DNA from: Pelagomonas calceolata
Lineage: Eukaryota; Sar; Pelagophyceae; Pelagomonadales; Pelagomonadaceae
Reading direction: 5' to 3'
NCBI GenBank assembly: GCA_918797485.1
Contig: CAKKNE010000004.1
Span: 806,001 to 870,000, forward strand
Length of the DNA: 64,000 bases
In this document: positions 29,701 through 43,200 of the stretch, one piece after another
Numbering within the stretch: the stretch's first letter is position 1
Layout: each line of letters opens with the position of its first letter
The notes under the pieces: generated by a model
Seen by the model: only the letters and a program-made list of their open reading frames with translations
Told to the model about the DNA's origin: nothing
Database searches by the model: none
Position numbers and translations under genes: made by a program

Positions 29701-32700
29701 TCGTAGCGGGGCATGCCGTTGCACAGAGCTATGCTGTTGCTGCTGCTATCAGGAACGGGGAAGTATGCCCCGTTCCTGTCCAGCGAGTCGTCGAATCCCG
29801 AGACCCTCAATGGGCTCTCTTGGTCGTAGTCCGCGCCCTCCTTTTTATCACTTAACTTCTCGACGTCCACGCGGAAGTGCTGCGTTTTACTAAACCAATT
29901 GCTATCCTGGACGCGCACCCTTAGCACCGCTTCTCCGTAGGCATCTGTCTCTTCCTCGAGGAATTCCCTGTATGTCTCATCGACGTCCACTTTGCCGCTG
30001 CCATCATCTTTCATGCGCGACAGCTTCACGGTGACTTTCTCGACTGGTCCACCTCCCTCGGCCACGACGGAGACCCGAACGTCGCCAAACCACGTCACGA
30101 TGAAGCCGCTGGTTGTGGACGAAGAAGCCCCGCCCTGGAGTCGCCGCGCGCGCCTCCGGGAGCCGCTGCTCGATAGGGCGAATTTGTCCCCGCTCACGCC
30201 GACCTTGTCCTTGATCTCGGCGCCAGCCGCGTCGAGCGGCACGATGGCGTAGCCGACCCCAAGGCCTGGCTCTGATCCTGTCGTGGCGTCGCGGAAATCC
30301 AGATAGTTGTGCGTGAGCCCACACGTAGAAGAAGAGACTTCGCGCAGGAGCCGGGCCGACGTGTCCTCAGCGAACGGCGCGGAAGGGTCGTATTTGTAGA
30401 TGCGGTAGCCGCTCGCCACCGTCGACGTGTCGAGCCAGCTAATCGAGACGCCTTCCTTGCCCAGCATGCGCGGGAATATATCCATGGGCGTTCCGTCGTA
30501 CTGGAGGCCCGTCGTGCAGCGCGTCGTTGTCGTGATGCCCTCCGTATCTAAGTCGCAAACTGGAATCTCCTTCAAGCAGATGTCCGAGAGCGTGACTTTG
30601 GCGGCGTCGTACCACGGATCCGCGACGTACACGGCAGCGTTCTCCCGAGCAGGGGTCGAGCCCCCGGTAGAGGTGGCGAGCTTAACGCCATCGACGTACA
30701 GGACCAGCTTGCTCTTATCGAGAACGACCTTGATGTCGTAGGTCCTTCCGGCCGTGAAACCGAAGGAGGTGTCGGTGGATGCACCACAGCAAGTGTCATG
30801 GTTTACGTACAGTCTGTTGTCGTTTGGTTCAAACCAGATGCCAGGCATGCGGTGGCCATTTTCGTCGCCGATGTGAAAGACGGACTGCCACGCGCCCGTG
30901 ATGCTCCAGTCACCCGCCAGCTCCATCGTGAACGAGAGCACGTAGTCCTCGAACGTGACATCGGCAGTCCCCACCTTGTTACCCTTGGAAGCGGTGTATG
31001 GACCGGGCAGACTCAGCGCGCACTCGGCCTGGCCCACACCAGGACAGAACTTCGTCTCGACGCAGTAGCTGTGCTTGCTGATGGCGAGCGCCTCGACCTC
31101 GCGAAAGATAACGTCGGAGATCGTCGCTTTTACTGGCGCGTACCAAGGACCGCCCACATATAGCACGCCGCCGTCCGCGGGCGCACTCGTCGAGGTTCCT
31201 TGTGTAGAGACTTCCAGCAGGCCGTCCACGTAAACGCTGAGCAACGAGTCAATATTGGTGATTCTGATCTCATAAGATTCGCCCGCCTTGAACACAGTAG
31301 TCGCATATGCATTTGTCTCCCCACTGTTTTCGTTGCTACGGGCAACATACAAGCGACCCACGTCCGAAAACCAGAGACCGGGGTAGCGTAGCCCGTTCGC
31401 CTCGTCCTTGCCGGTCAGATGGATAATAGAAATGGTAGATCCGAAAACCTCATCTTGATCCATGGCGATGGTGAGCGAGAGCTCGTAGTTGGCCGGTGTC
31501 GGCACCGTGCCCAGGTTGCAGCCGCCGTCGGAACACATGTTACCAGAATTATCTCCGCAACCGGAACCAACCGCGGCGTCCAACGTGCACCAGCTGCCGC
31601 ACGGGCCACCGGCAGTGTACGAGGCGTCGTTGTAGCAGATCCCTGGAATACTTACGTGTGGGTACGGGAAGCTCGCGGGGCACCCGCATGCGCCGACGTC
31701 GATCGGCGCGCTGTACTCGCTTGGCCATAAATTAACGACGAGCTCGCCGTCTGGCGATTCGACGCAGCTTCCCTCGGAGGTAATCTCACCCGCGGCCGTG
31801 CAGGGGCTTCGATGGTGAGACTCTACCTTGTAGTCGGGACCGAGTTGGAACTTGAACTCGCACTCGGAGTCGAATTCGCCGCGGCAGTCGTTAGAATCTA
31901 CGTTGCTGTCTCCACTCGAGACGTCGTCATCCCAGCTATCGTACGCAGAGAGCGCCTGGCCGTTGAAGAAGGCGCACTGCTGGAAGATGATCTTCTCGCC
32001 GCGGTCGACGGTCCACTCGAGTTCTGGTTTAGCCTGATTCTGGGTTGTACATTCGGTGTTCGTAGAGAGGGGATTCGGATAGGTCGCCGTCATCGCCGAG
32101 ATTTCGCCGGAGCCGCTCGGCTTATCGTGGTAGTCCTTCGTGCCCTGCGTCTCCAACCGGTCGAGCTCATCCTGGATCATGTCCGTGATGGTCACGTCGT
32201 TCTCGTCCAGCTTGACGCCATCTCTCGACCAGATGTGCGACACCTTCAAAGGAATCGCCATGCCACCGTCCGCTATCGCCCTCCTTGCCTGCGCGGACAG
32301 TGAGTCACCGACGAACGCGGCCTCGGTTAATAATTGCATTGATAGACGCTGGCCCTCGCCTCGGTGACGCTTAAATGATTGTCCGAATTCACGTCGAATG
32401 CACGGAACGCTGCCGAGATGCCCGAGAAGGCCTCGTTCCTCGAGAGCACTCGCGCGTGCCGCGGCCATTGCACTTCTAATACAAGAAATCCGAGCGACAC
32501 CGCTGGCTTCGTGCCCGCGCATTCAGCTTGATCGCAGTTCGTGCCGGTTTGGCCGGGTGCGCAATCGCACTCGTTTTCGCTCGTTAAGCCGCTCTGGTTC
32601 GGGTCCCAAAGACTCTCAAGGTAGCCAGCGTAGCCGACGTCGCCGCACTTCAAGCATTCGCCGGCTTGGCCTCCCGTCGCGTACGTTCCCGCGGGACAGA

Positions 32701-33654
32701 TCGAGCAAGAGTTGGGTTGACCTGCTGTCGAGGACGTGCCCGCGGGGCACGGCTGGCACGTGCCGCCCTGCACCGAAAATTCTCCCGCGGCGCAAGTCAC
32801 GCAGGCCGTGTGCGCCGAGTTAGACGTCTGGCCCGCGGGGCAGGCGGCGCACGCAGTTCCCGCGCTCGAGATGTAGCCCGCGGGGCAGTCTTGACACCCG
32901 CTTTTGGCTGAGTTCGACGTCTGGCCCGCGGCACATATTCCGCACGAGGCCCATGCCTCTCCAGAGTAGTATCCCGTGGCGCATGCAGGACATCCAGTGT
33001 TCCTCGCATGAGGAGAGTAAGTCCCCGCAGGGCAGTTCGTGCAGCCGCCATTGGCACTCCCGGAAGAGTACTTGCCCGCGCCGCATTGACCGCACGAACT
33101 CCACGCCGCTTCGGAGTACCATCCCGCGCCGCACAAGTGAACGCACGAGGTTTGGGATCCGGCACTTGGTTGATACGTCCCGGCTCCGCATGCAGTAGTC
33201 GCTCCGTTGTTGTAGATATTACTATAATATCCTGCTGGAGCCGATAGGCATGCGCCGAGGGAGGTTGTCCAGCTGTAATAATCGCAGCAATAGCCGTGAC
33301 CGTAACCTGGCGTGTGGCTTCCGGGTCTACCGGGCGGGCAATACTGGCCATGATAATGACAACTCCATCCGCTACACCTGCGTCGTTTCGAGGTTAAGTC
33401 TGCCGACGGACGCGCGAGCACGATCGGTCGGAACACCGGTTTGATTTCTACACTGCGCGATACGACGACGCGACACCATTGTTGGCGTCTCCTGCTGCGA
33501 ACCCCGCCGCCGCCAGCAGCGCGCCGCCGACGCGCCCGGCTGCGGACCCGCGCGCCGCGAGCACCAGCGCCGCGCTCCCGGCTGCCCTGGGGTGCTGGCA
33601 GGCTGCCGCGAGCACCAGCGCGGCGGCGAGCGGGGCAGCCTTCTCTTTTACCAT
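23781..33654 (-). CDS. Giant receptor-like protein A: Cys-rich repeats, EF-hand, LamG domains, TM, cytoplasmic RRM-like domain
   Basis: Exons 33654..33452, 33377..32348 and 32288..23781, 3246 aa. A signal peptide (MVKEKAAPLAAALVLAAA) leads GCC2/GCC3-type repeats (CPAGTYS, CPAGQTSNSA) to ~residue 340. An EGF-like CDCAPGQTGTNCDQ and an EF-hand loop (DVNSDNHLSVTE, ~397) follow, then two LamG/concanavalin-like domains (~675-810 and ~858-988; LYVDGVKLATS, VYVDGLLEVST), an FN3-like segment, and long ectodomain regions including LRDPPGGASTATLVEGST. A helix (GAVFLLAVAAIGYYAYH, ~3035) crosses the membrane. The cytoplasmic tail ends in an RRM-like domain (~3163-3226: ILKVSW ... AAMVVFKDAAGARAAEAAY), close in pattern to the DNAJC17 RRM. 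A surface adhesion or recognition role is inference. Paralogue of gene B. Splice sites were inferred from frame and comparison with B. Confidence 0.8.
32289..32347 (-). other. Short 59-nt intron in gene A
   Basis: Needed to join the EF-hand exon to the next frame, which continues RAIADGGMAIPLKV and aligns with the unbroken HALRDGGMAVPFEV of gene B. GTCTATC...CCGCGCAG keeps the frame. A GCCCTC word at both ends may be a target-duplication trace, so it may be a decayed introner absent from gene B. Confidence 0.55.
33378..33455 (-). mobile_element. Introner in gene A, first intron
   Basis: A 78-bp element between CGCTACAC and CGCGATAC (6 of 8 identical). On the gene strand it starts CAGTGTAGAAATCAAACC, close to the CTGTGTGGAAATCA terminus of the intact introner at 55300. 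Donor GTAGAAATC and acceptor ACGCAG give a 74-nt intron (33378-33451) and keep the frame between the signal-peptide exon and the first Cys-rich repeat. Confidence 0.75.
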
Positions 33655-33862
33655 CGGGCGTGCTCTCGTCGTGTCAGGTGCTGCCGCGCGACGCGGTACG
33701 CCCTCTCGGAATTTGGCTCTCTCTCGGCCGGCCGCTGGGCGCGGCGAGCCGATCCGCGCAGATCGCGCCGCGCAAGACCGCTCCGGGAAGGCCCGGACGA
33801 GTCCCACGCAACCCTCGGGAGGGATCTCGCGCGGCGCTCGCGACGGCCGCCGCGCGTGCCAC

Positions 33863-33929
33863 CTAGAACATGATCGACATGGCGTTGCCCCGCCCGCCCT
33901 TGGGCGCCACGAGCCGGCCCTTGATGAAG
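33863..33929 (-). pseudogene. Duplicated C-terminal fragment of the PA28 gene (copy next to gene A)
   Basis: The minus strand reads GRLVAPKGGRGNAMSIMF then a stop, the last ~18 codons of the PA28 gene at 46468-47175 (GKLVAPKGEGGNAMSMF). Nothing upstream of it codes for PA28. It sits 209 bp upstream of the gene A start, the same arrangement as PA28 and the array at the right end. Confidence 0.75.
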
Positions 33930-34248
33930 TATATTTATATTTTAATGTTGCTTTGCTTAGGGCTACTTAGCACCGTTTGTTCTCGGCGCGGGCGAAGCAG
34001 GCGATACGAACCAGCACAGTTGCGACTGTGACCGATGCACCTTTAGCGACTTCCGGGCGGCGCTGGGCGTGTGCGTGCGGCCGCTCAGCAGCGGCGAGAC
34101 GTAGAAACTGTTAATCTCTTTATACTAGGGGATACTACACCGGGGGCGGCCCGGGTGCAACGGGAGCTGATGGGGAAAGGGAGTCGCTGTTTGCCGATGT
34201 ACCGTGGCGATACAACGAGGGGAGTCCAGCGAGCTTATAAGGAGGCCA
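33930..34248. repeat. Duplicated flank between genes A and B
   Basis: Together with 33766-33929 this matches 45751-46253 at roughly nine bases in ten (for example tatttatattttaatgttgc and cgagacgtagaaactgttaa are identical). It carries the gene B 3' flank followed by the PA28 tail and the gene A promoter. No separate gene is seen. Confidence 0.75.
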
Positions 34249-37200
34249 TCACACCTCGCCCGTCTTGGGCGGCGGCGGCGGCTGATCAGCGGCGGCCGCG
34301 GGGGGCTTGGCGGGCGCGGTCCGCCACGGCCCGTCGTAGGCGGCCTCGGCCGCGCGCGCGCCGGCGGCGTCCTTGAACACCACCATCGCGGCGTTGCCGC
34401 TGCCGAGACCGACGTTGAGCACGGGCGCGAGCGCCGCGAAGGTCTCGCGCAGCGTGTCCTCCGTCGGCCGGGCGGCGTCGCGCGGCCACGACACCTTGAG
34501 AATGCAGGCCGGGTCGTAGGACGCCGGCGTCGGTCTCGTCTCGGGGTACGGCCACGGGGGCAGAGACTGGCCGCCCGGATAGGCGGAGGGCTGTGGCGGC
34601 GCCTTTTGGACCTCGAGCTCGACGTCGACCTCGACGTTCCTTTCGAAGGTGTCCTGGTCTTCTTTGTTCGTTTCGTGAGTCTCGACGTCGATGGCGTCGT
34701 AGTTGGCCCGGGCGGCGTCGTCCCACGTCGGCTGTCTCTGAGCCATCTCGACCTGAGCAATTTTCTGATGGTGGCGATGGTACATGTAGTAACCGATGGC
34801 GGCGACGGCCAGCAAGAATACCGCGCCGACGGCCAGCCCGCTGCCCGACGCCGCCGCCGTTTCCTCGTTTTCTTCTTGCATTTGTCGGACCATTTCGAAT
34901 AGCTCTTGTTGATTCTCGAGTAGTTGAGCGAGCTGGTCTTTTTCGCCAGCACCTTCCTTCCAGGACACGTCGAAGGTCTTCCTAGACGTGTCGGGGCCGT
35001 TGGCCTTCGACGCGTCCGTGAAAGTGTAGAGGTCACAGTGTTTGTATGGGGCCCATGGGTCCTTCGCCAACAACTGTTCCCGTTCCGTGGGCATGGCGGT
35101 TGGAGCGAAGCTGACATGATCGTCCTCTTCTTTCTCTTTTTCTGGAAATGTTAGATCATCCTTCTTCGTGAGGAGGTGGGTGGTCGTTTGGCGCGTCTTG
35201 TAGTCTTTGTGGTCTGCGGGTTTGGTGACGTCGTAAGTCACTAAGTCGTCCACCAGGCAATCGCAGCCGTTCTGGCAGCGGCATTGCCCGGTCACCTCCT
35301 CCCAGTCGATCGCCTTGAGCTCAAAGGGCCCGTCGACTGGCGAGCACTTAAACTCCTCACCCTTGTCATCCGTCTGTTGTATGAACGAGATCGGGCAGCC
35401 TTGCGCGGCTGCAGACTCCATCGAGGGAACCTTCTCGATCTTGTTAAGGACCTCGATTTTTTCATTACACTTCGACCAGCAACTCGCTGGAGACAGCGTG
35501 CAGTCCACGGCCAGGTTCAGGTCCGAGTAGCACCATTTACCGTCGCCATGATACGTGGAAGCGGGAGTGGTGCCTGCGCCGGCACCAGTAGTAGCAACGA
35601 TGCCATCAAGATCAACGATGCCCGCGGCAGGACAGTCTGTTCCAGCCGAATCTTCGTCAGCACATTCAGCAACTAAGGTGATGCCGGGGTCCAAACCGAC
35701 GGGCCGCCCGACAAACTTCGGGTGGACCACGCTAACAGCGCCATTCTCAGGATCCATGTGCGCCTGGTACTGGTACACGTCCTGATTGTTGGCCCAGTCC
35801 GTGTCCTCGCACACCGCAACGAGCTCGAGCTCGAGGTCTGAGTACGAGCGGCACTGCGGCGTGAAGTCGCGTCGAGACACGAGAAGCCGAATCTCGGACT
35901 GGCCGTAGGGAAGCGGCGCGAGTTCTTCGCCAGCGCCGTTGCGGAGGTCACCGGAATCGGAGCCAAGAGGGTTGATCAGCAAGGAACCGAGGTCGCCGGG
36001 GGGGCACGCCTCTTCAACAAGCCGGGCGTACTTGCCCGAATCCCACGCCGTCGAGGCGCCGTTCACCGCGCGGAGCAAGTATCTCACGCTCGTCACCCAG
36101 GGCGAGAGATTTTGGAGCACCACGGAGATAATGGCGTCCTGGCCGGGCTCGAGATCTTTGCACTCGCACGTCAGCTTGCTTTTGCAAAGGGCCTCGCCAG
36201 TATCGGCGCTTTCTTTGATATCAGCATCGGAGACACACAGAGGCTTGATCTCCTTGATCGTCACGCGCGAGTCGCGCCGCGTCGTGGCCGTCTCGCCGGG
36301 GCACGACGAGCGGCCTCCCATTGTCGTGAATATGGGTGTGCCGTAGGTGGAGTCCTGCGAAATCTTCACGGCGAAGACGTCCTGCGCGTTTCCGTCCTTC
36401 AGGGAGACGGCGACGGAGTGCGTGTGCTCGGCCTCCTTGTTCGCGGCGCGTCCCAACGATACCTCGAATGAAGAGGATGTCCCGCCTTCGAAATCGGCGC
36501 ACGCCGTGATGCCGAGGCGACGGCCTCCTTCGTCGGACATTTTGGTCAAGCGCCGACGGCATGGGTTGCTGTCGTCGGGTTCATTCATCTTGTTCGCAGC
36601 CGCATTTACAGCGGCTACATCAAGCTTGTCCTTTAGCCGCCGCCTCTCCTCGAGCGCCTCCGGCGTCACCTCCAGCAGCTTTTTGGACACGGCCAGCACT
36701 TTTCCAGTCGTAGGGTAGGCATAGCCGGGCACGCCTTTATCGGTGGCCTCTAGGCGCCGCCGCCCGATATTGGCACCGAACCCAAGGCTCCCGCCTATTG
36801 CGTCGTTGACGGCCCCGTCGTGCGTCGAAGAGAGTTCCTGGCCGCGAGACTGCGAGACATCCCAGCTGAGTTCGATGCCCGTGGTCCCAGAGAACGTGAT
36901 GAAGTGCGTGGTGTCGGATAGCGCGTCGAAAGCGCTGATGTCCTCGTAGTTGCCCGTATCCGCCCGATATGGGCCTTTCTTGCAGAACCTGTGCGAAGAT
37001 CAAACCTGAGGTCGAATGGGCCCGCGAAGAAAATGATTGAATTCAAAAGCACTGTGCAGAACGCTTCTACCGCGTTCAGTCCGTCCTTTAAGTCGCAAAT
37101 GCCGAACAGTGAAGACTTGAGCTCGAGCTTCTCATGGATCTCCTTGTAGACACTGCACAGCCGGGCCCCTCCGCCGGGCTCCGCGAGTTCAACGCTAGCG

Positions 37201-40200
37201 ATGCAGTCGCTATATACAGAATTAACTCGGTCCAAAACGTCGTTCTCGTAGAGCTCTAGCCGAGGGCGGTCCGCGACATCCTCCATCGTTTCCGCATCGC
37301 TTAGCGCTGTATCGCCCACCGGTCCCAGATTATTCTGCTCCCGATGGTAGATTAACTTGTGCTTTTCAAGTTCGTTTAGACCATGTGACAAAAAGTCAGA
37401 GAACTGATCTGCCTCAAAACCACCCGTGGTTGCAGCCTGTAGAAAGCTTTGAAAGTTTTCGTGGATGATGTCCAACTCGTCCTTGAGCTGCTCGGCGACT
37501 GACAGCGCCTGGTCCTTGATTGTCGCGGCTCTGTAGTTCGCGAGCACGGTCCGCCAGTTCTCGATCTGCTTTACGAGGTCGTCGCGCGGGTCGGGCCCGC
37601 CGCCCTTCGCCTCGATCTTTGTGTTCGGATCGGTCAGCGCCGCACCGATGCGCTCGATCGTCTTCTCGATCTCGTAGACGCTCATGACCCACGTGCTGAT
37701 CTGCTCGGGTAGGAACTCCAGGGCAGTGAGGCCGCCAAGACAGAGGCCGCCAGTAACGTCGGGATCCACCTTCGCATAGATCTCGATGGCCGAGATGAAG
37801 CGCAGGTTCGCGCCGCCGCCGATGATCACGTCGGACGGCTGGCCCGCGATGTAGGGCGAGTCGGACGTGCTGATGCTGACGGAGAAACTGATGCCGATGT
37901 CGAAATGCCGCGAAGTTGAACGCGAGACGGTCACGTCCGTGGGCGTGTGCGCGTAGGAAAAGCCGGCGTTAAGGCCAACTGAGGCAACGTTTTTAATCAC
38001 AAACGCCCCGACGCCCAATCCTCCTTTCACAGCGACTCCAGCGCCAACCGAAGCGCCAAACTCAAAAGAGTCTTCCAGCTGGGCGGCGTGCGCGCCTTCG
38101 ATGGCCATGGACGTCGAGATGGTGGAGCCTTCGACAAGTGTGGCCGTCGACTCGCCGCCCGGCGGGTCGCGGATGATCGAGAAAATCAGCGTCGGATTCG
38201 TGGCTGCTGTCCAGACCTGCGGCACCTCTTCTGGAATCGACCCAACAACCAGCACGTGGCGCACGAACAGAATCTTGGCGTTGTCGAACGCCCGAGTAAA
38301 CTCCACGCTCAGCTCGTGCGAGAACGGCGCGAACGGGTTCGGCTTGCCCGCCGTCATGGTGTGTTTTAATGTCGCGGTTCCAGCATATTCGCCGCTGTCC
38401 CCGATTCCGCTGACACCGTCGGCGACTCGAATCTTGATCTGGCGGTCCGTCGGTAGGCTATCATGCGCCGGCAGGGAAACGTCATTGTAGCTGCTACATA
38501 TATCCCACGGATAAAGACCGCTGCCTGGACACGTGGGCTCGCGCTCCACGAGCTTGAACTCTAGCTCCACAGCGTCGCCCTCGCGGAAGATTGCGCCCGT
38601 GTTCGTGGTGCAAGCTTTGCCATACAGTCCATCCTCCTCGGGCTCGGGTAATTCCGACAGGAGCAGCATGCTCTCCGGGCCGTCTATAGGGTAAGCAGCG
38701 GTATCCCGGAGAAGTGGTTTTCCGGCATTGTCTACACCAGGGTCGATGAGCTTCTGGACAATCAAATCGGTCACCGCATCGGCTGCTTTTCCGCTTGACG
38801 ACACAGTTACAGAGTCCAGGCAGAGCGGCGAAATGATCTCGAAGTCAACCGGCTCGAGGTTGGTAAGGTCCGAGAGGTCCTTGTCAAAGTTTCGAGTCAC
38901 CGGCAGCTCGTCCACGTAGGTGTGGTCCATGGTTGCACAGGGAAGCCTCTCGGTCTGGCACTTTTTATTGGCGGGAGTTTCACCTTCGCCGCACTCTCGC
39001 ACCTCGGGGATCTTCGCGCGGCAGCCGCGGAGCATAATATCTTCAGTACTCTGGGTGCCACTGGCATCGGTCACGAAGAGTGTTCCGACCATGTCGTCGC
39101 GAGATAGCGTATCCTCATCGCAGTCGGGGACCGCTAACTCCTGGCCAGCATTAGACAGATCACTGAGCGGGTAGTAGTACGCCGAGTTGTCGACCTCGTC
39201 CGCGCCAAGCGTGCGAACCTTGACCGCGGCGGCCCCGACATTGCCAAAGTCGGCGACGCCCCCCAGCGTCCAAACTGGTTTCTCCCAGCCGCAGCGCGCT
39301 ACGCTCGCGACCACCGGCAGGCCGTTCACGTAGGATGCCGGGGCCGGGGCTGCGCCGTGGACGAGCCTGGCAGAGAGGCTCCGGATACTATCGTCGACGA
39401 AGTGCACCACGGCGTCTTGGGTCGCCATGTACGTAAAGCTCGGCAAGACGCCGTCCTGCTTGCTAATCAGGGAGTCCCCCGATTCCTGGGTGACCGAGAA
39501 CGCGTGGAGGCTCACGCGGCTACAGAGGTAGTCGGTGAAACACTGTTCCGGACTCTGGCCCGGCAAAATCGGAGCGTCGTCAAACTGAAACCCTAGAGTA
39601 TCATCCCAACCCGTGATAGTGATCCAGGAGCCCGCCTGGTAGTTCCCTGCAGATGTCCCGCCGTCCGGCTCAGTGTAGTATCCTGATGCCTCAGCTTCTC
39701 GCAGGAACCACGGCGACCCTGCGACGCTCCGCCAGCCGGCGGCGACGGCTCCCGAGTCGTCGCTGTTCATCGCATATGTAATGGCTTCGGAATGAGCCCC
39801 ATCCTGCTCGCGGTACACGCCGACGAGTTTTTTGAAATTGCTATTAATGTTCGTATCATCCCAGATCGCCTTTGCGTGCTCGTAGCTCCGGGGGACCCAG
39901 ATGTCGTAGCCAGCGGGACAAGAATTAACGTCGGTGTGATCACAGGTCGGAGTACCTGTCACCGCGACAACGTCGACTAGGGATTTGTCCGGCAGCTCGA
40001 TGCAGTGAAGTTTCCCGAGGCTACTATCATCTGGGTCATAGTCTCGGCTTTCGACTTTCTCGCAGTCCGAATTCACACCAACGCCGTAGTATCTGCCCAG
40101 GTAGAGCGTCACCTGCTCGTCCTCGAGAACTGCAGTCGCGAACCTTCCGTCATTTACTGTCACTTCTTCGTGGTCTCCAGATGCGCGTATGATGAACACC

Positions 40201-43200
40201 TTCGCGCCGTCGACGGGGCACATGCACTCGCTGGAGTCCTCGCTCTTCGTGTGTGGACAGTCGGCGGCGAAGTAATTGGCGTCAAGGCCGGCGTGCGAGA
40301 CGGTACCGGAGATGATGTTGACCGTCGTGTCAGTGAACTCAAAGGTGGTCTCGCCGAGGTGCTTCACGGACAAGTCCTTGGAAGGGGGCGAGAAGCCGTG
40401 AATTACATCGACATTGTTCGCGTTCTTTGACGTCTTCTCGACCTCCACGCGGAAGTGCTGCGTGAGGGTAGTCCACGACGTATCTTCGACGCGAATATTT
40501 AGCAGCGCTTCCCCGTACTCGTCCGTTTGCGCAGTGACGAAGCCCATCTGATAATTCTGGTCGATAGCGTTGTTGACCAAGTGGGCAACCTTCACGGTAA
40601 CGTCCTCGACTGGCCCGCCGCCCTCGGCTTCCACCTTCACCCGGATATCGCCAAACCACGTCACAATAAAGCCACTTGTCGTGGACGAGGCCGACGCCGA
40701 CGAAGAACTGAGTCGTCGGCGCCTCTCGGAGGACAACGACGCGGAGCTGCCCCCGCTCACGCCGGCCTTGTCCTTGACCTCTTTGCCGGCGTCGTCGAGC
40801 GGCACGATTGCGTAGCCCACTTGTAGGCCCGGCTCCGAACCGGTCGTCACGTCGCGGAAATCTATATAGTTGTGCGTGAGACCGCATGCAGAAGTGGAGA
40901 TCTCCTTCAGGAGCCGGGCCGACGTGTCCGTGGCGAACGGCACAGAAGCATCGTACTTGTAGACGCGGTAGCCCGTCGCGACTGTCGACGTGTCGAGCCA
41001 GCTGATGGACACGCCTTCGTTGCCCAGCATGCGCGGAAAAATATCTGCAGGCGTCCCGTCGTACTGAAGGCCGGTCGTGCAGCGCGTGACCGTGAGAGCT
41101 GGGTCGGCGAGAGTCGCGTCGCAGACCGCAGTGCCGCTGGGGCAAAACTTCGTCTCGACGCAGTAGCTCTGCTTGCTGATGGGCAGGACTTCGAAAGAGC
41201 TAGTTGTCGAGAAGCCCCTCACGTACGCGTAGGTGTTGCTGTATGCCATAAAGCCGAGGTAAGTCGTCGTCCCAAATGCGGAACAATAAGATCTGCTAGA
41301 CGTAAGGACATCCACGCCGTCGACCGTCCACGCATCCAGGTACACACAATTGTTCCTCGTCGCAAAGACCAAGCGCCACGTGTGCCACTGCGTTGGGTCT
41401 GTCACGTCTGCCGGACCGTACCACGTCTGGCCTGCCACAGAGTTATCCCACTGATAGTCGCCAAGGCCATACCTCCCTCCATCAGAGATCCACCAAAGAT
41501 CAGGTGTCTCCCGACCCGTCGAGCCCAACGACGAACGAAACGGCTCGAAGAACCAATGCGGCGTTATGCTCGACTGCTGTCCAGTCACGGGTGTCGTACA
41601 GTCGGCCTCGTAGCAACCGCGGGTCTCGAACTCGACGACGAGGGAGCCTTCGAAGTCCCATGTGACGGGAACGTCGAGCGAGCATGCCCCGAGGGTCTTC
41701 ACTGAGAGCTCGCTCGCCGTGACGGAGCACCCCGAGGTGCTGCCGATAGCAGAGGCGAGGTTGACCGGAGCCGCAATAGCCGCTTGCTGGTGGTAGCTTT
41801 TGACCTGGTAGGAGTCTGGCAGATAGAACTCGAATTCGCAGACTTGAGCTCCGTCTGTCCCGCTGCAGTCCGTAGAATCGACATTGCTTCTCCCGCTCGA
41901 GACGTACTCGTCTAGATTGGCGAGAATGTTGCTGCTTTTTGAGAAGAATCGGCGTAGATACGCGTAGGTGCCGCCGTATGTGGCTAGTCCGAGGTATGTT
42001 GTTTTGCCATACGCGGAACAATACTTGCGAGTGGCCGTAAGGACATCTACGCCGTCGACCGACCAAGCATCTAGGTACACACAATTGTTCCTCGTCGTAA
42101 AAACAATGCGCCACGTGTGCCACTGCGTCGGGTCTGCCACGTTGTTTGGGCCGTAGTTAGTCCTGTCTGTCGCAGAGTCATCCCAAGAATAGTCACCAAG
42201 GCCATAGGTAGCTGTATCTGAGATCCACCAGAGATCAGGCTGCTCGCGGCCCGTCGAGCCTAACGACGAACGGAACGGCTCGAAGAACCAATGCGGTAAA
42301 ATGTTCGTCTGGCCTCCGGTCACGGAAGTCGTACAGGCTTCCTCGCGGCAGCCGCGGGTCTCGAACTCGACGACGAGGGAGCCTTCGAAGTCCCACGTGA
42401 CCGGCACGTCGAGCGAACATCCATCATTGCCCGTAAGCAAGAGCTCGCCGTCACTCGTGACGGAGCACCCCGAGCTGGTGCCGATGGACGCCTCTAGATC
42501 GAGCTCCGTGTCCCGAGAGGGCGCCTCACCGTTAAAGAAGGCACACTGCTGGAAGATGGTGTTGTCGCCGCGGTCGACGGTCCACTCAAGGAGCGGTTGC
42601 TCCTCGTGCTGGTCCTCACACTCATCCTCCGTAGTGAGCGGATTGGGATAGGTCGCCGTCATTGTATCGATTGCGCCGGCGCTCATCGAACGTTCGTAGA
42701 ATTCCTTCGTGCCCTGCGCCTCCAACCGCGCGAGCTCGTCCTGGATCATGTCCGTAATAGTCACGTCACCCCTGCACGTTTCTGCTGCCACCCACGTCGA
42801 ACCAACGCAGCATTTACCGCTCGAGGGACAGTACTGGCCTTCTACGGAGCAGTCCTCGGCGCAGGAGTCAGCAGCCTCGTGGATTTCCACGCGCGCCCCG
42901 TTTTCCACGCGGGACCAAACGTGGGACACCTCAAAAGGAACCGCCATGCCGCCGTCCCGCAGCGCATGCCGTGCCTCGTCGACGCTCAGACGATTGTCCG
43001 AGTTCGCGTCGAACGCGCGGAACGCGGCCGAGATGCCCGAGAAGGCTTCGTTTCTCGAGAGCATTCGCGCGTGCCGCGGCCACTGCACCTCCAAAAGGAG
43101 GAAGCCGAGCGACACCGCCGGCGTAGTGGTCGCGCAGGTCTCCTGCTCGCAGTTCGTACCGGTCCTGCTCAGGGCGCACTCGCACTTATCCCCACTTGTT

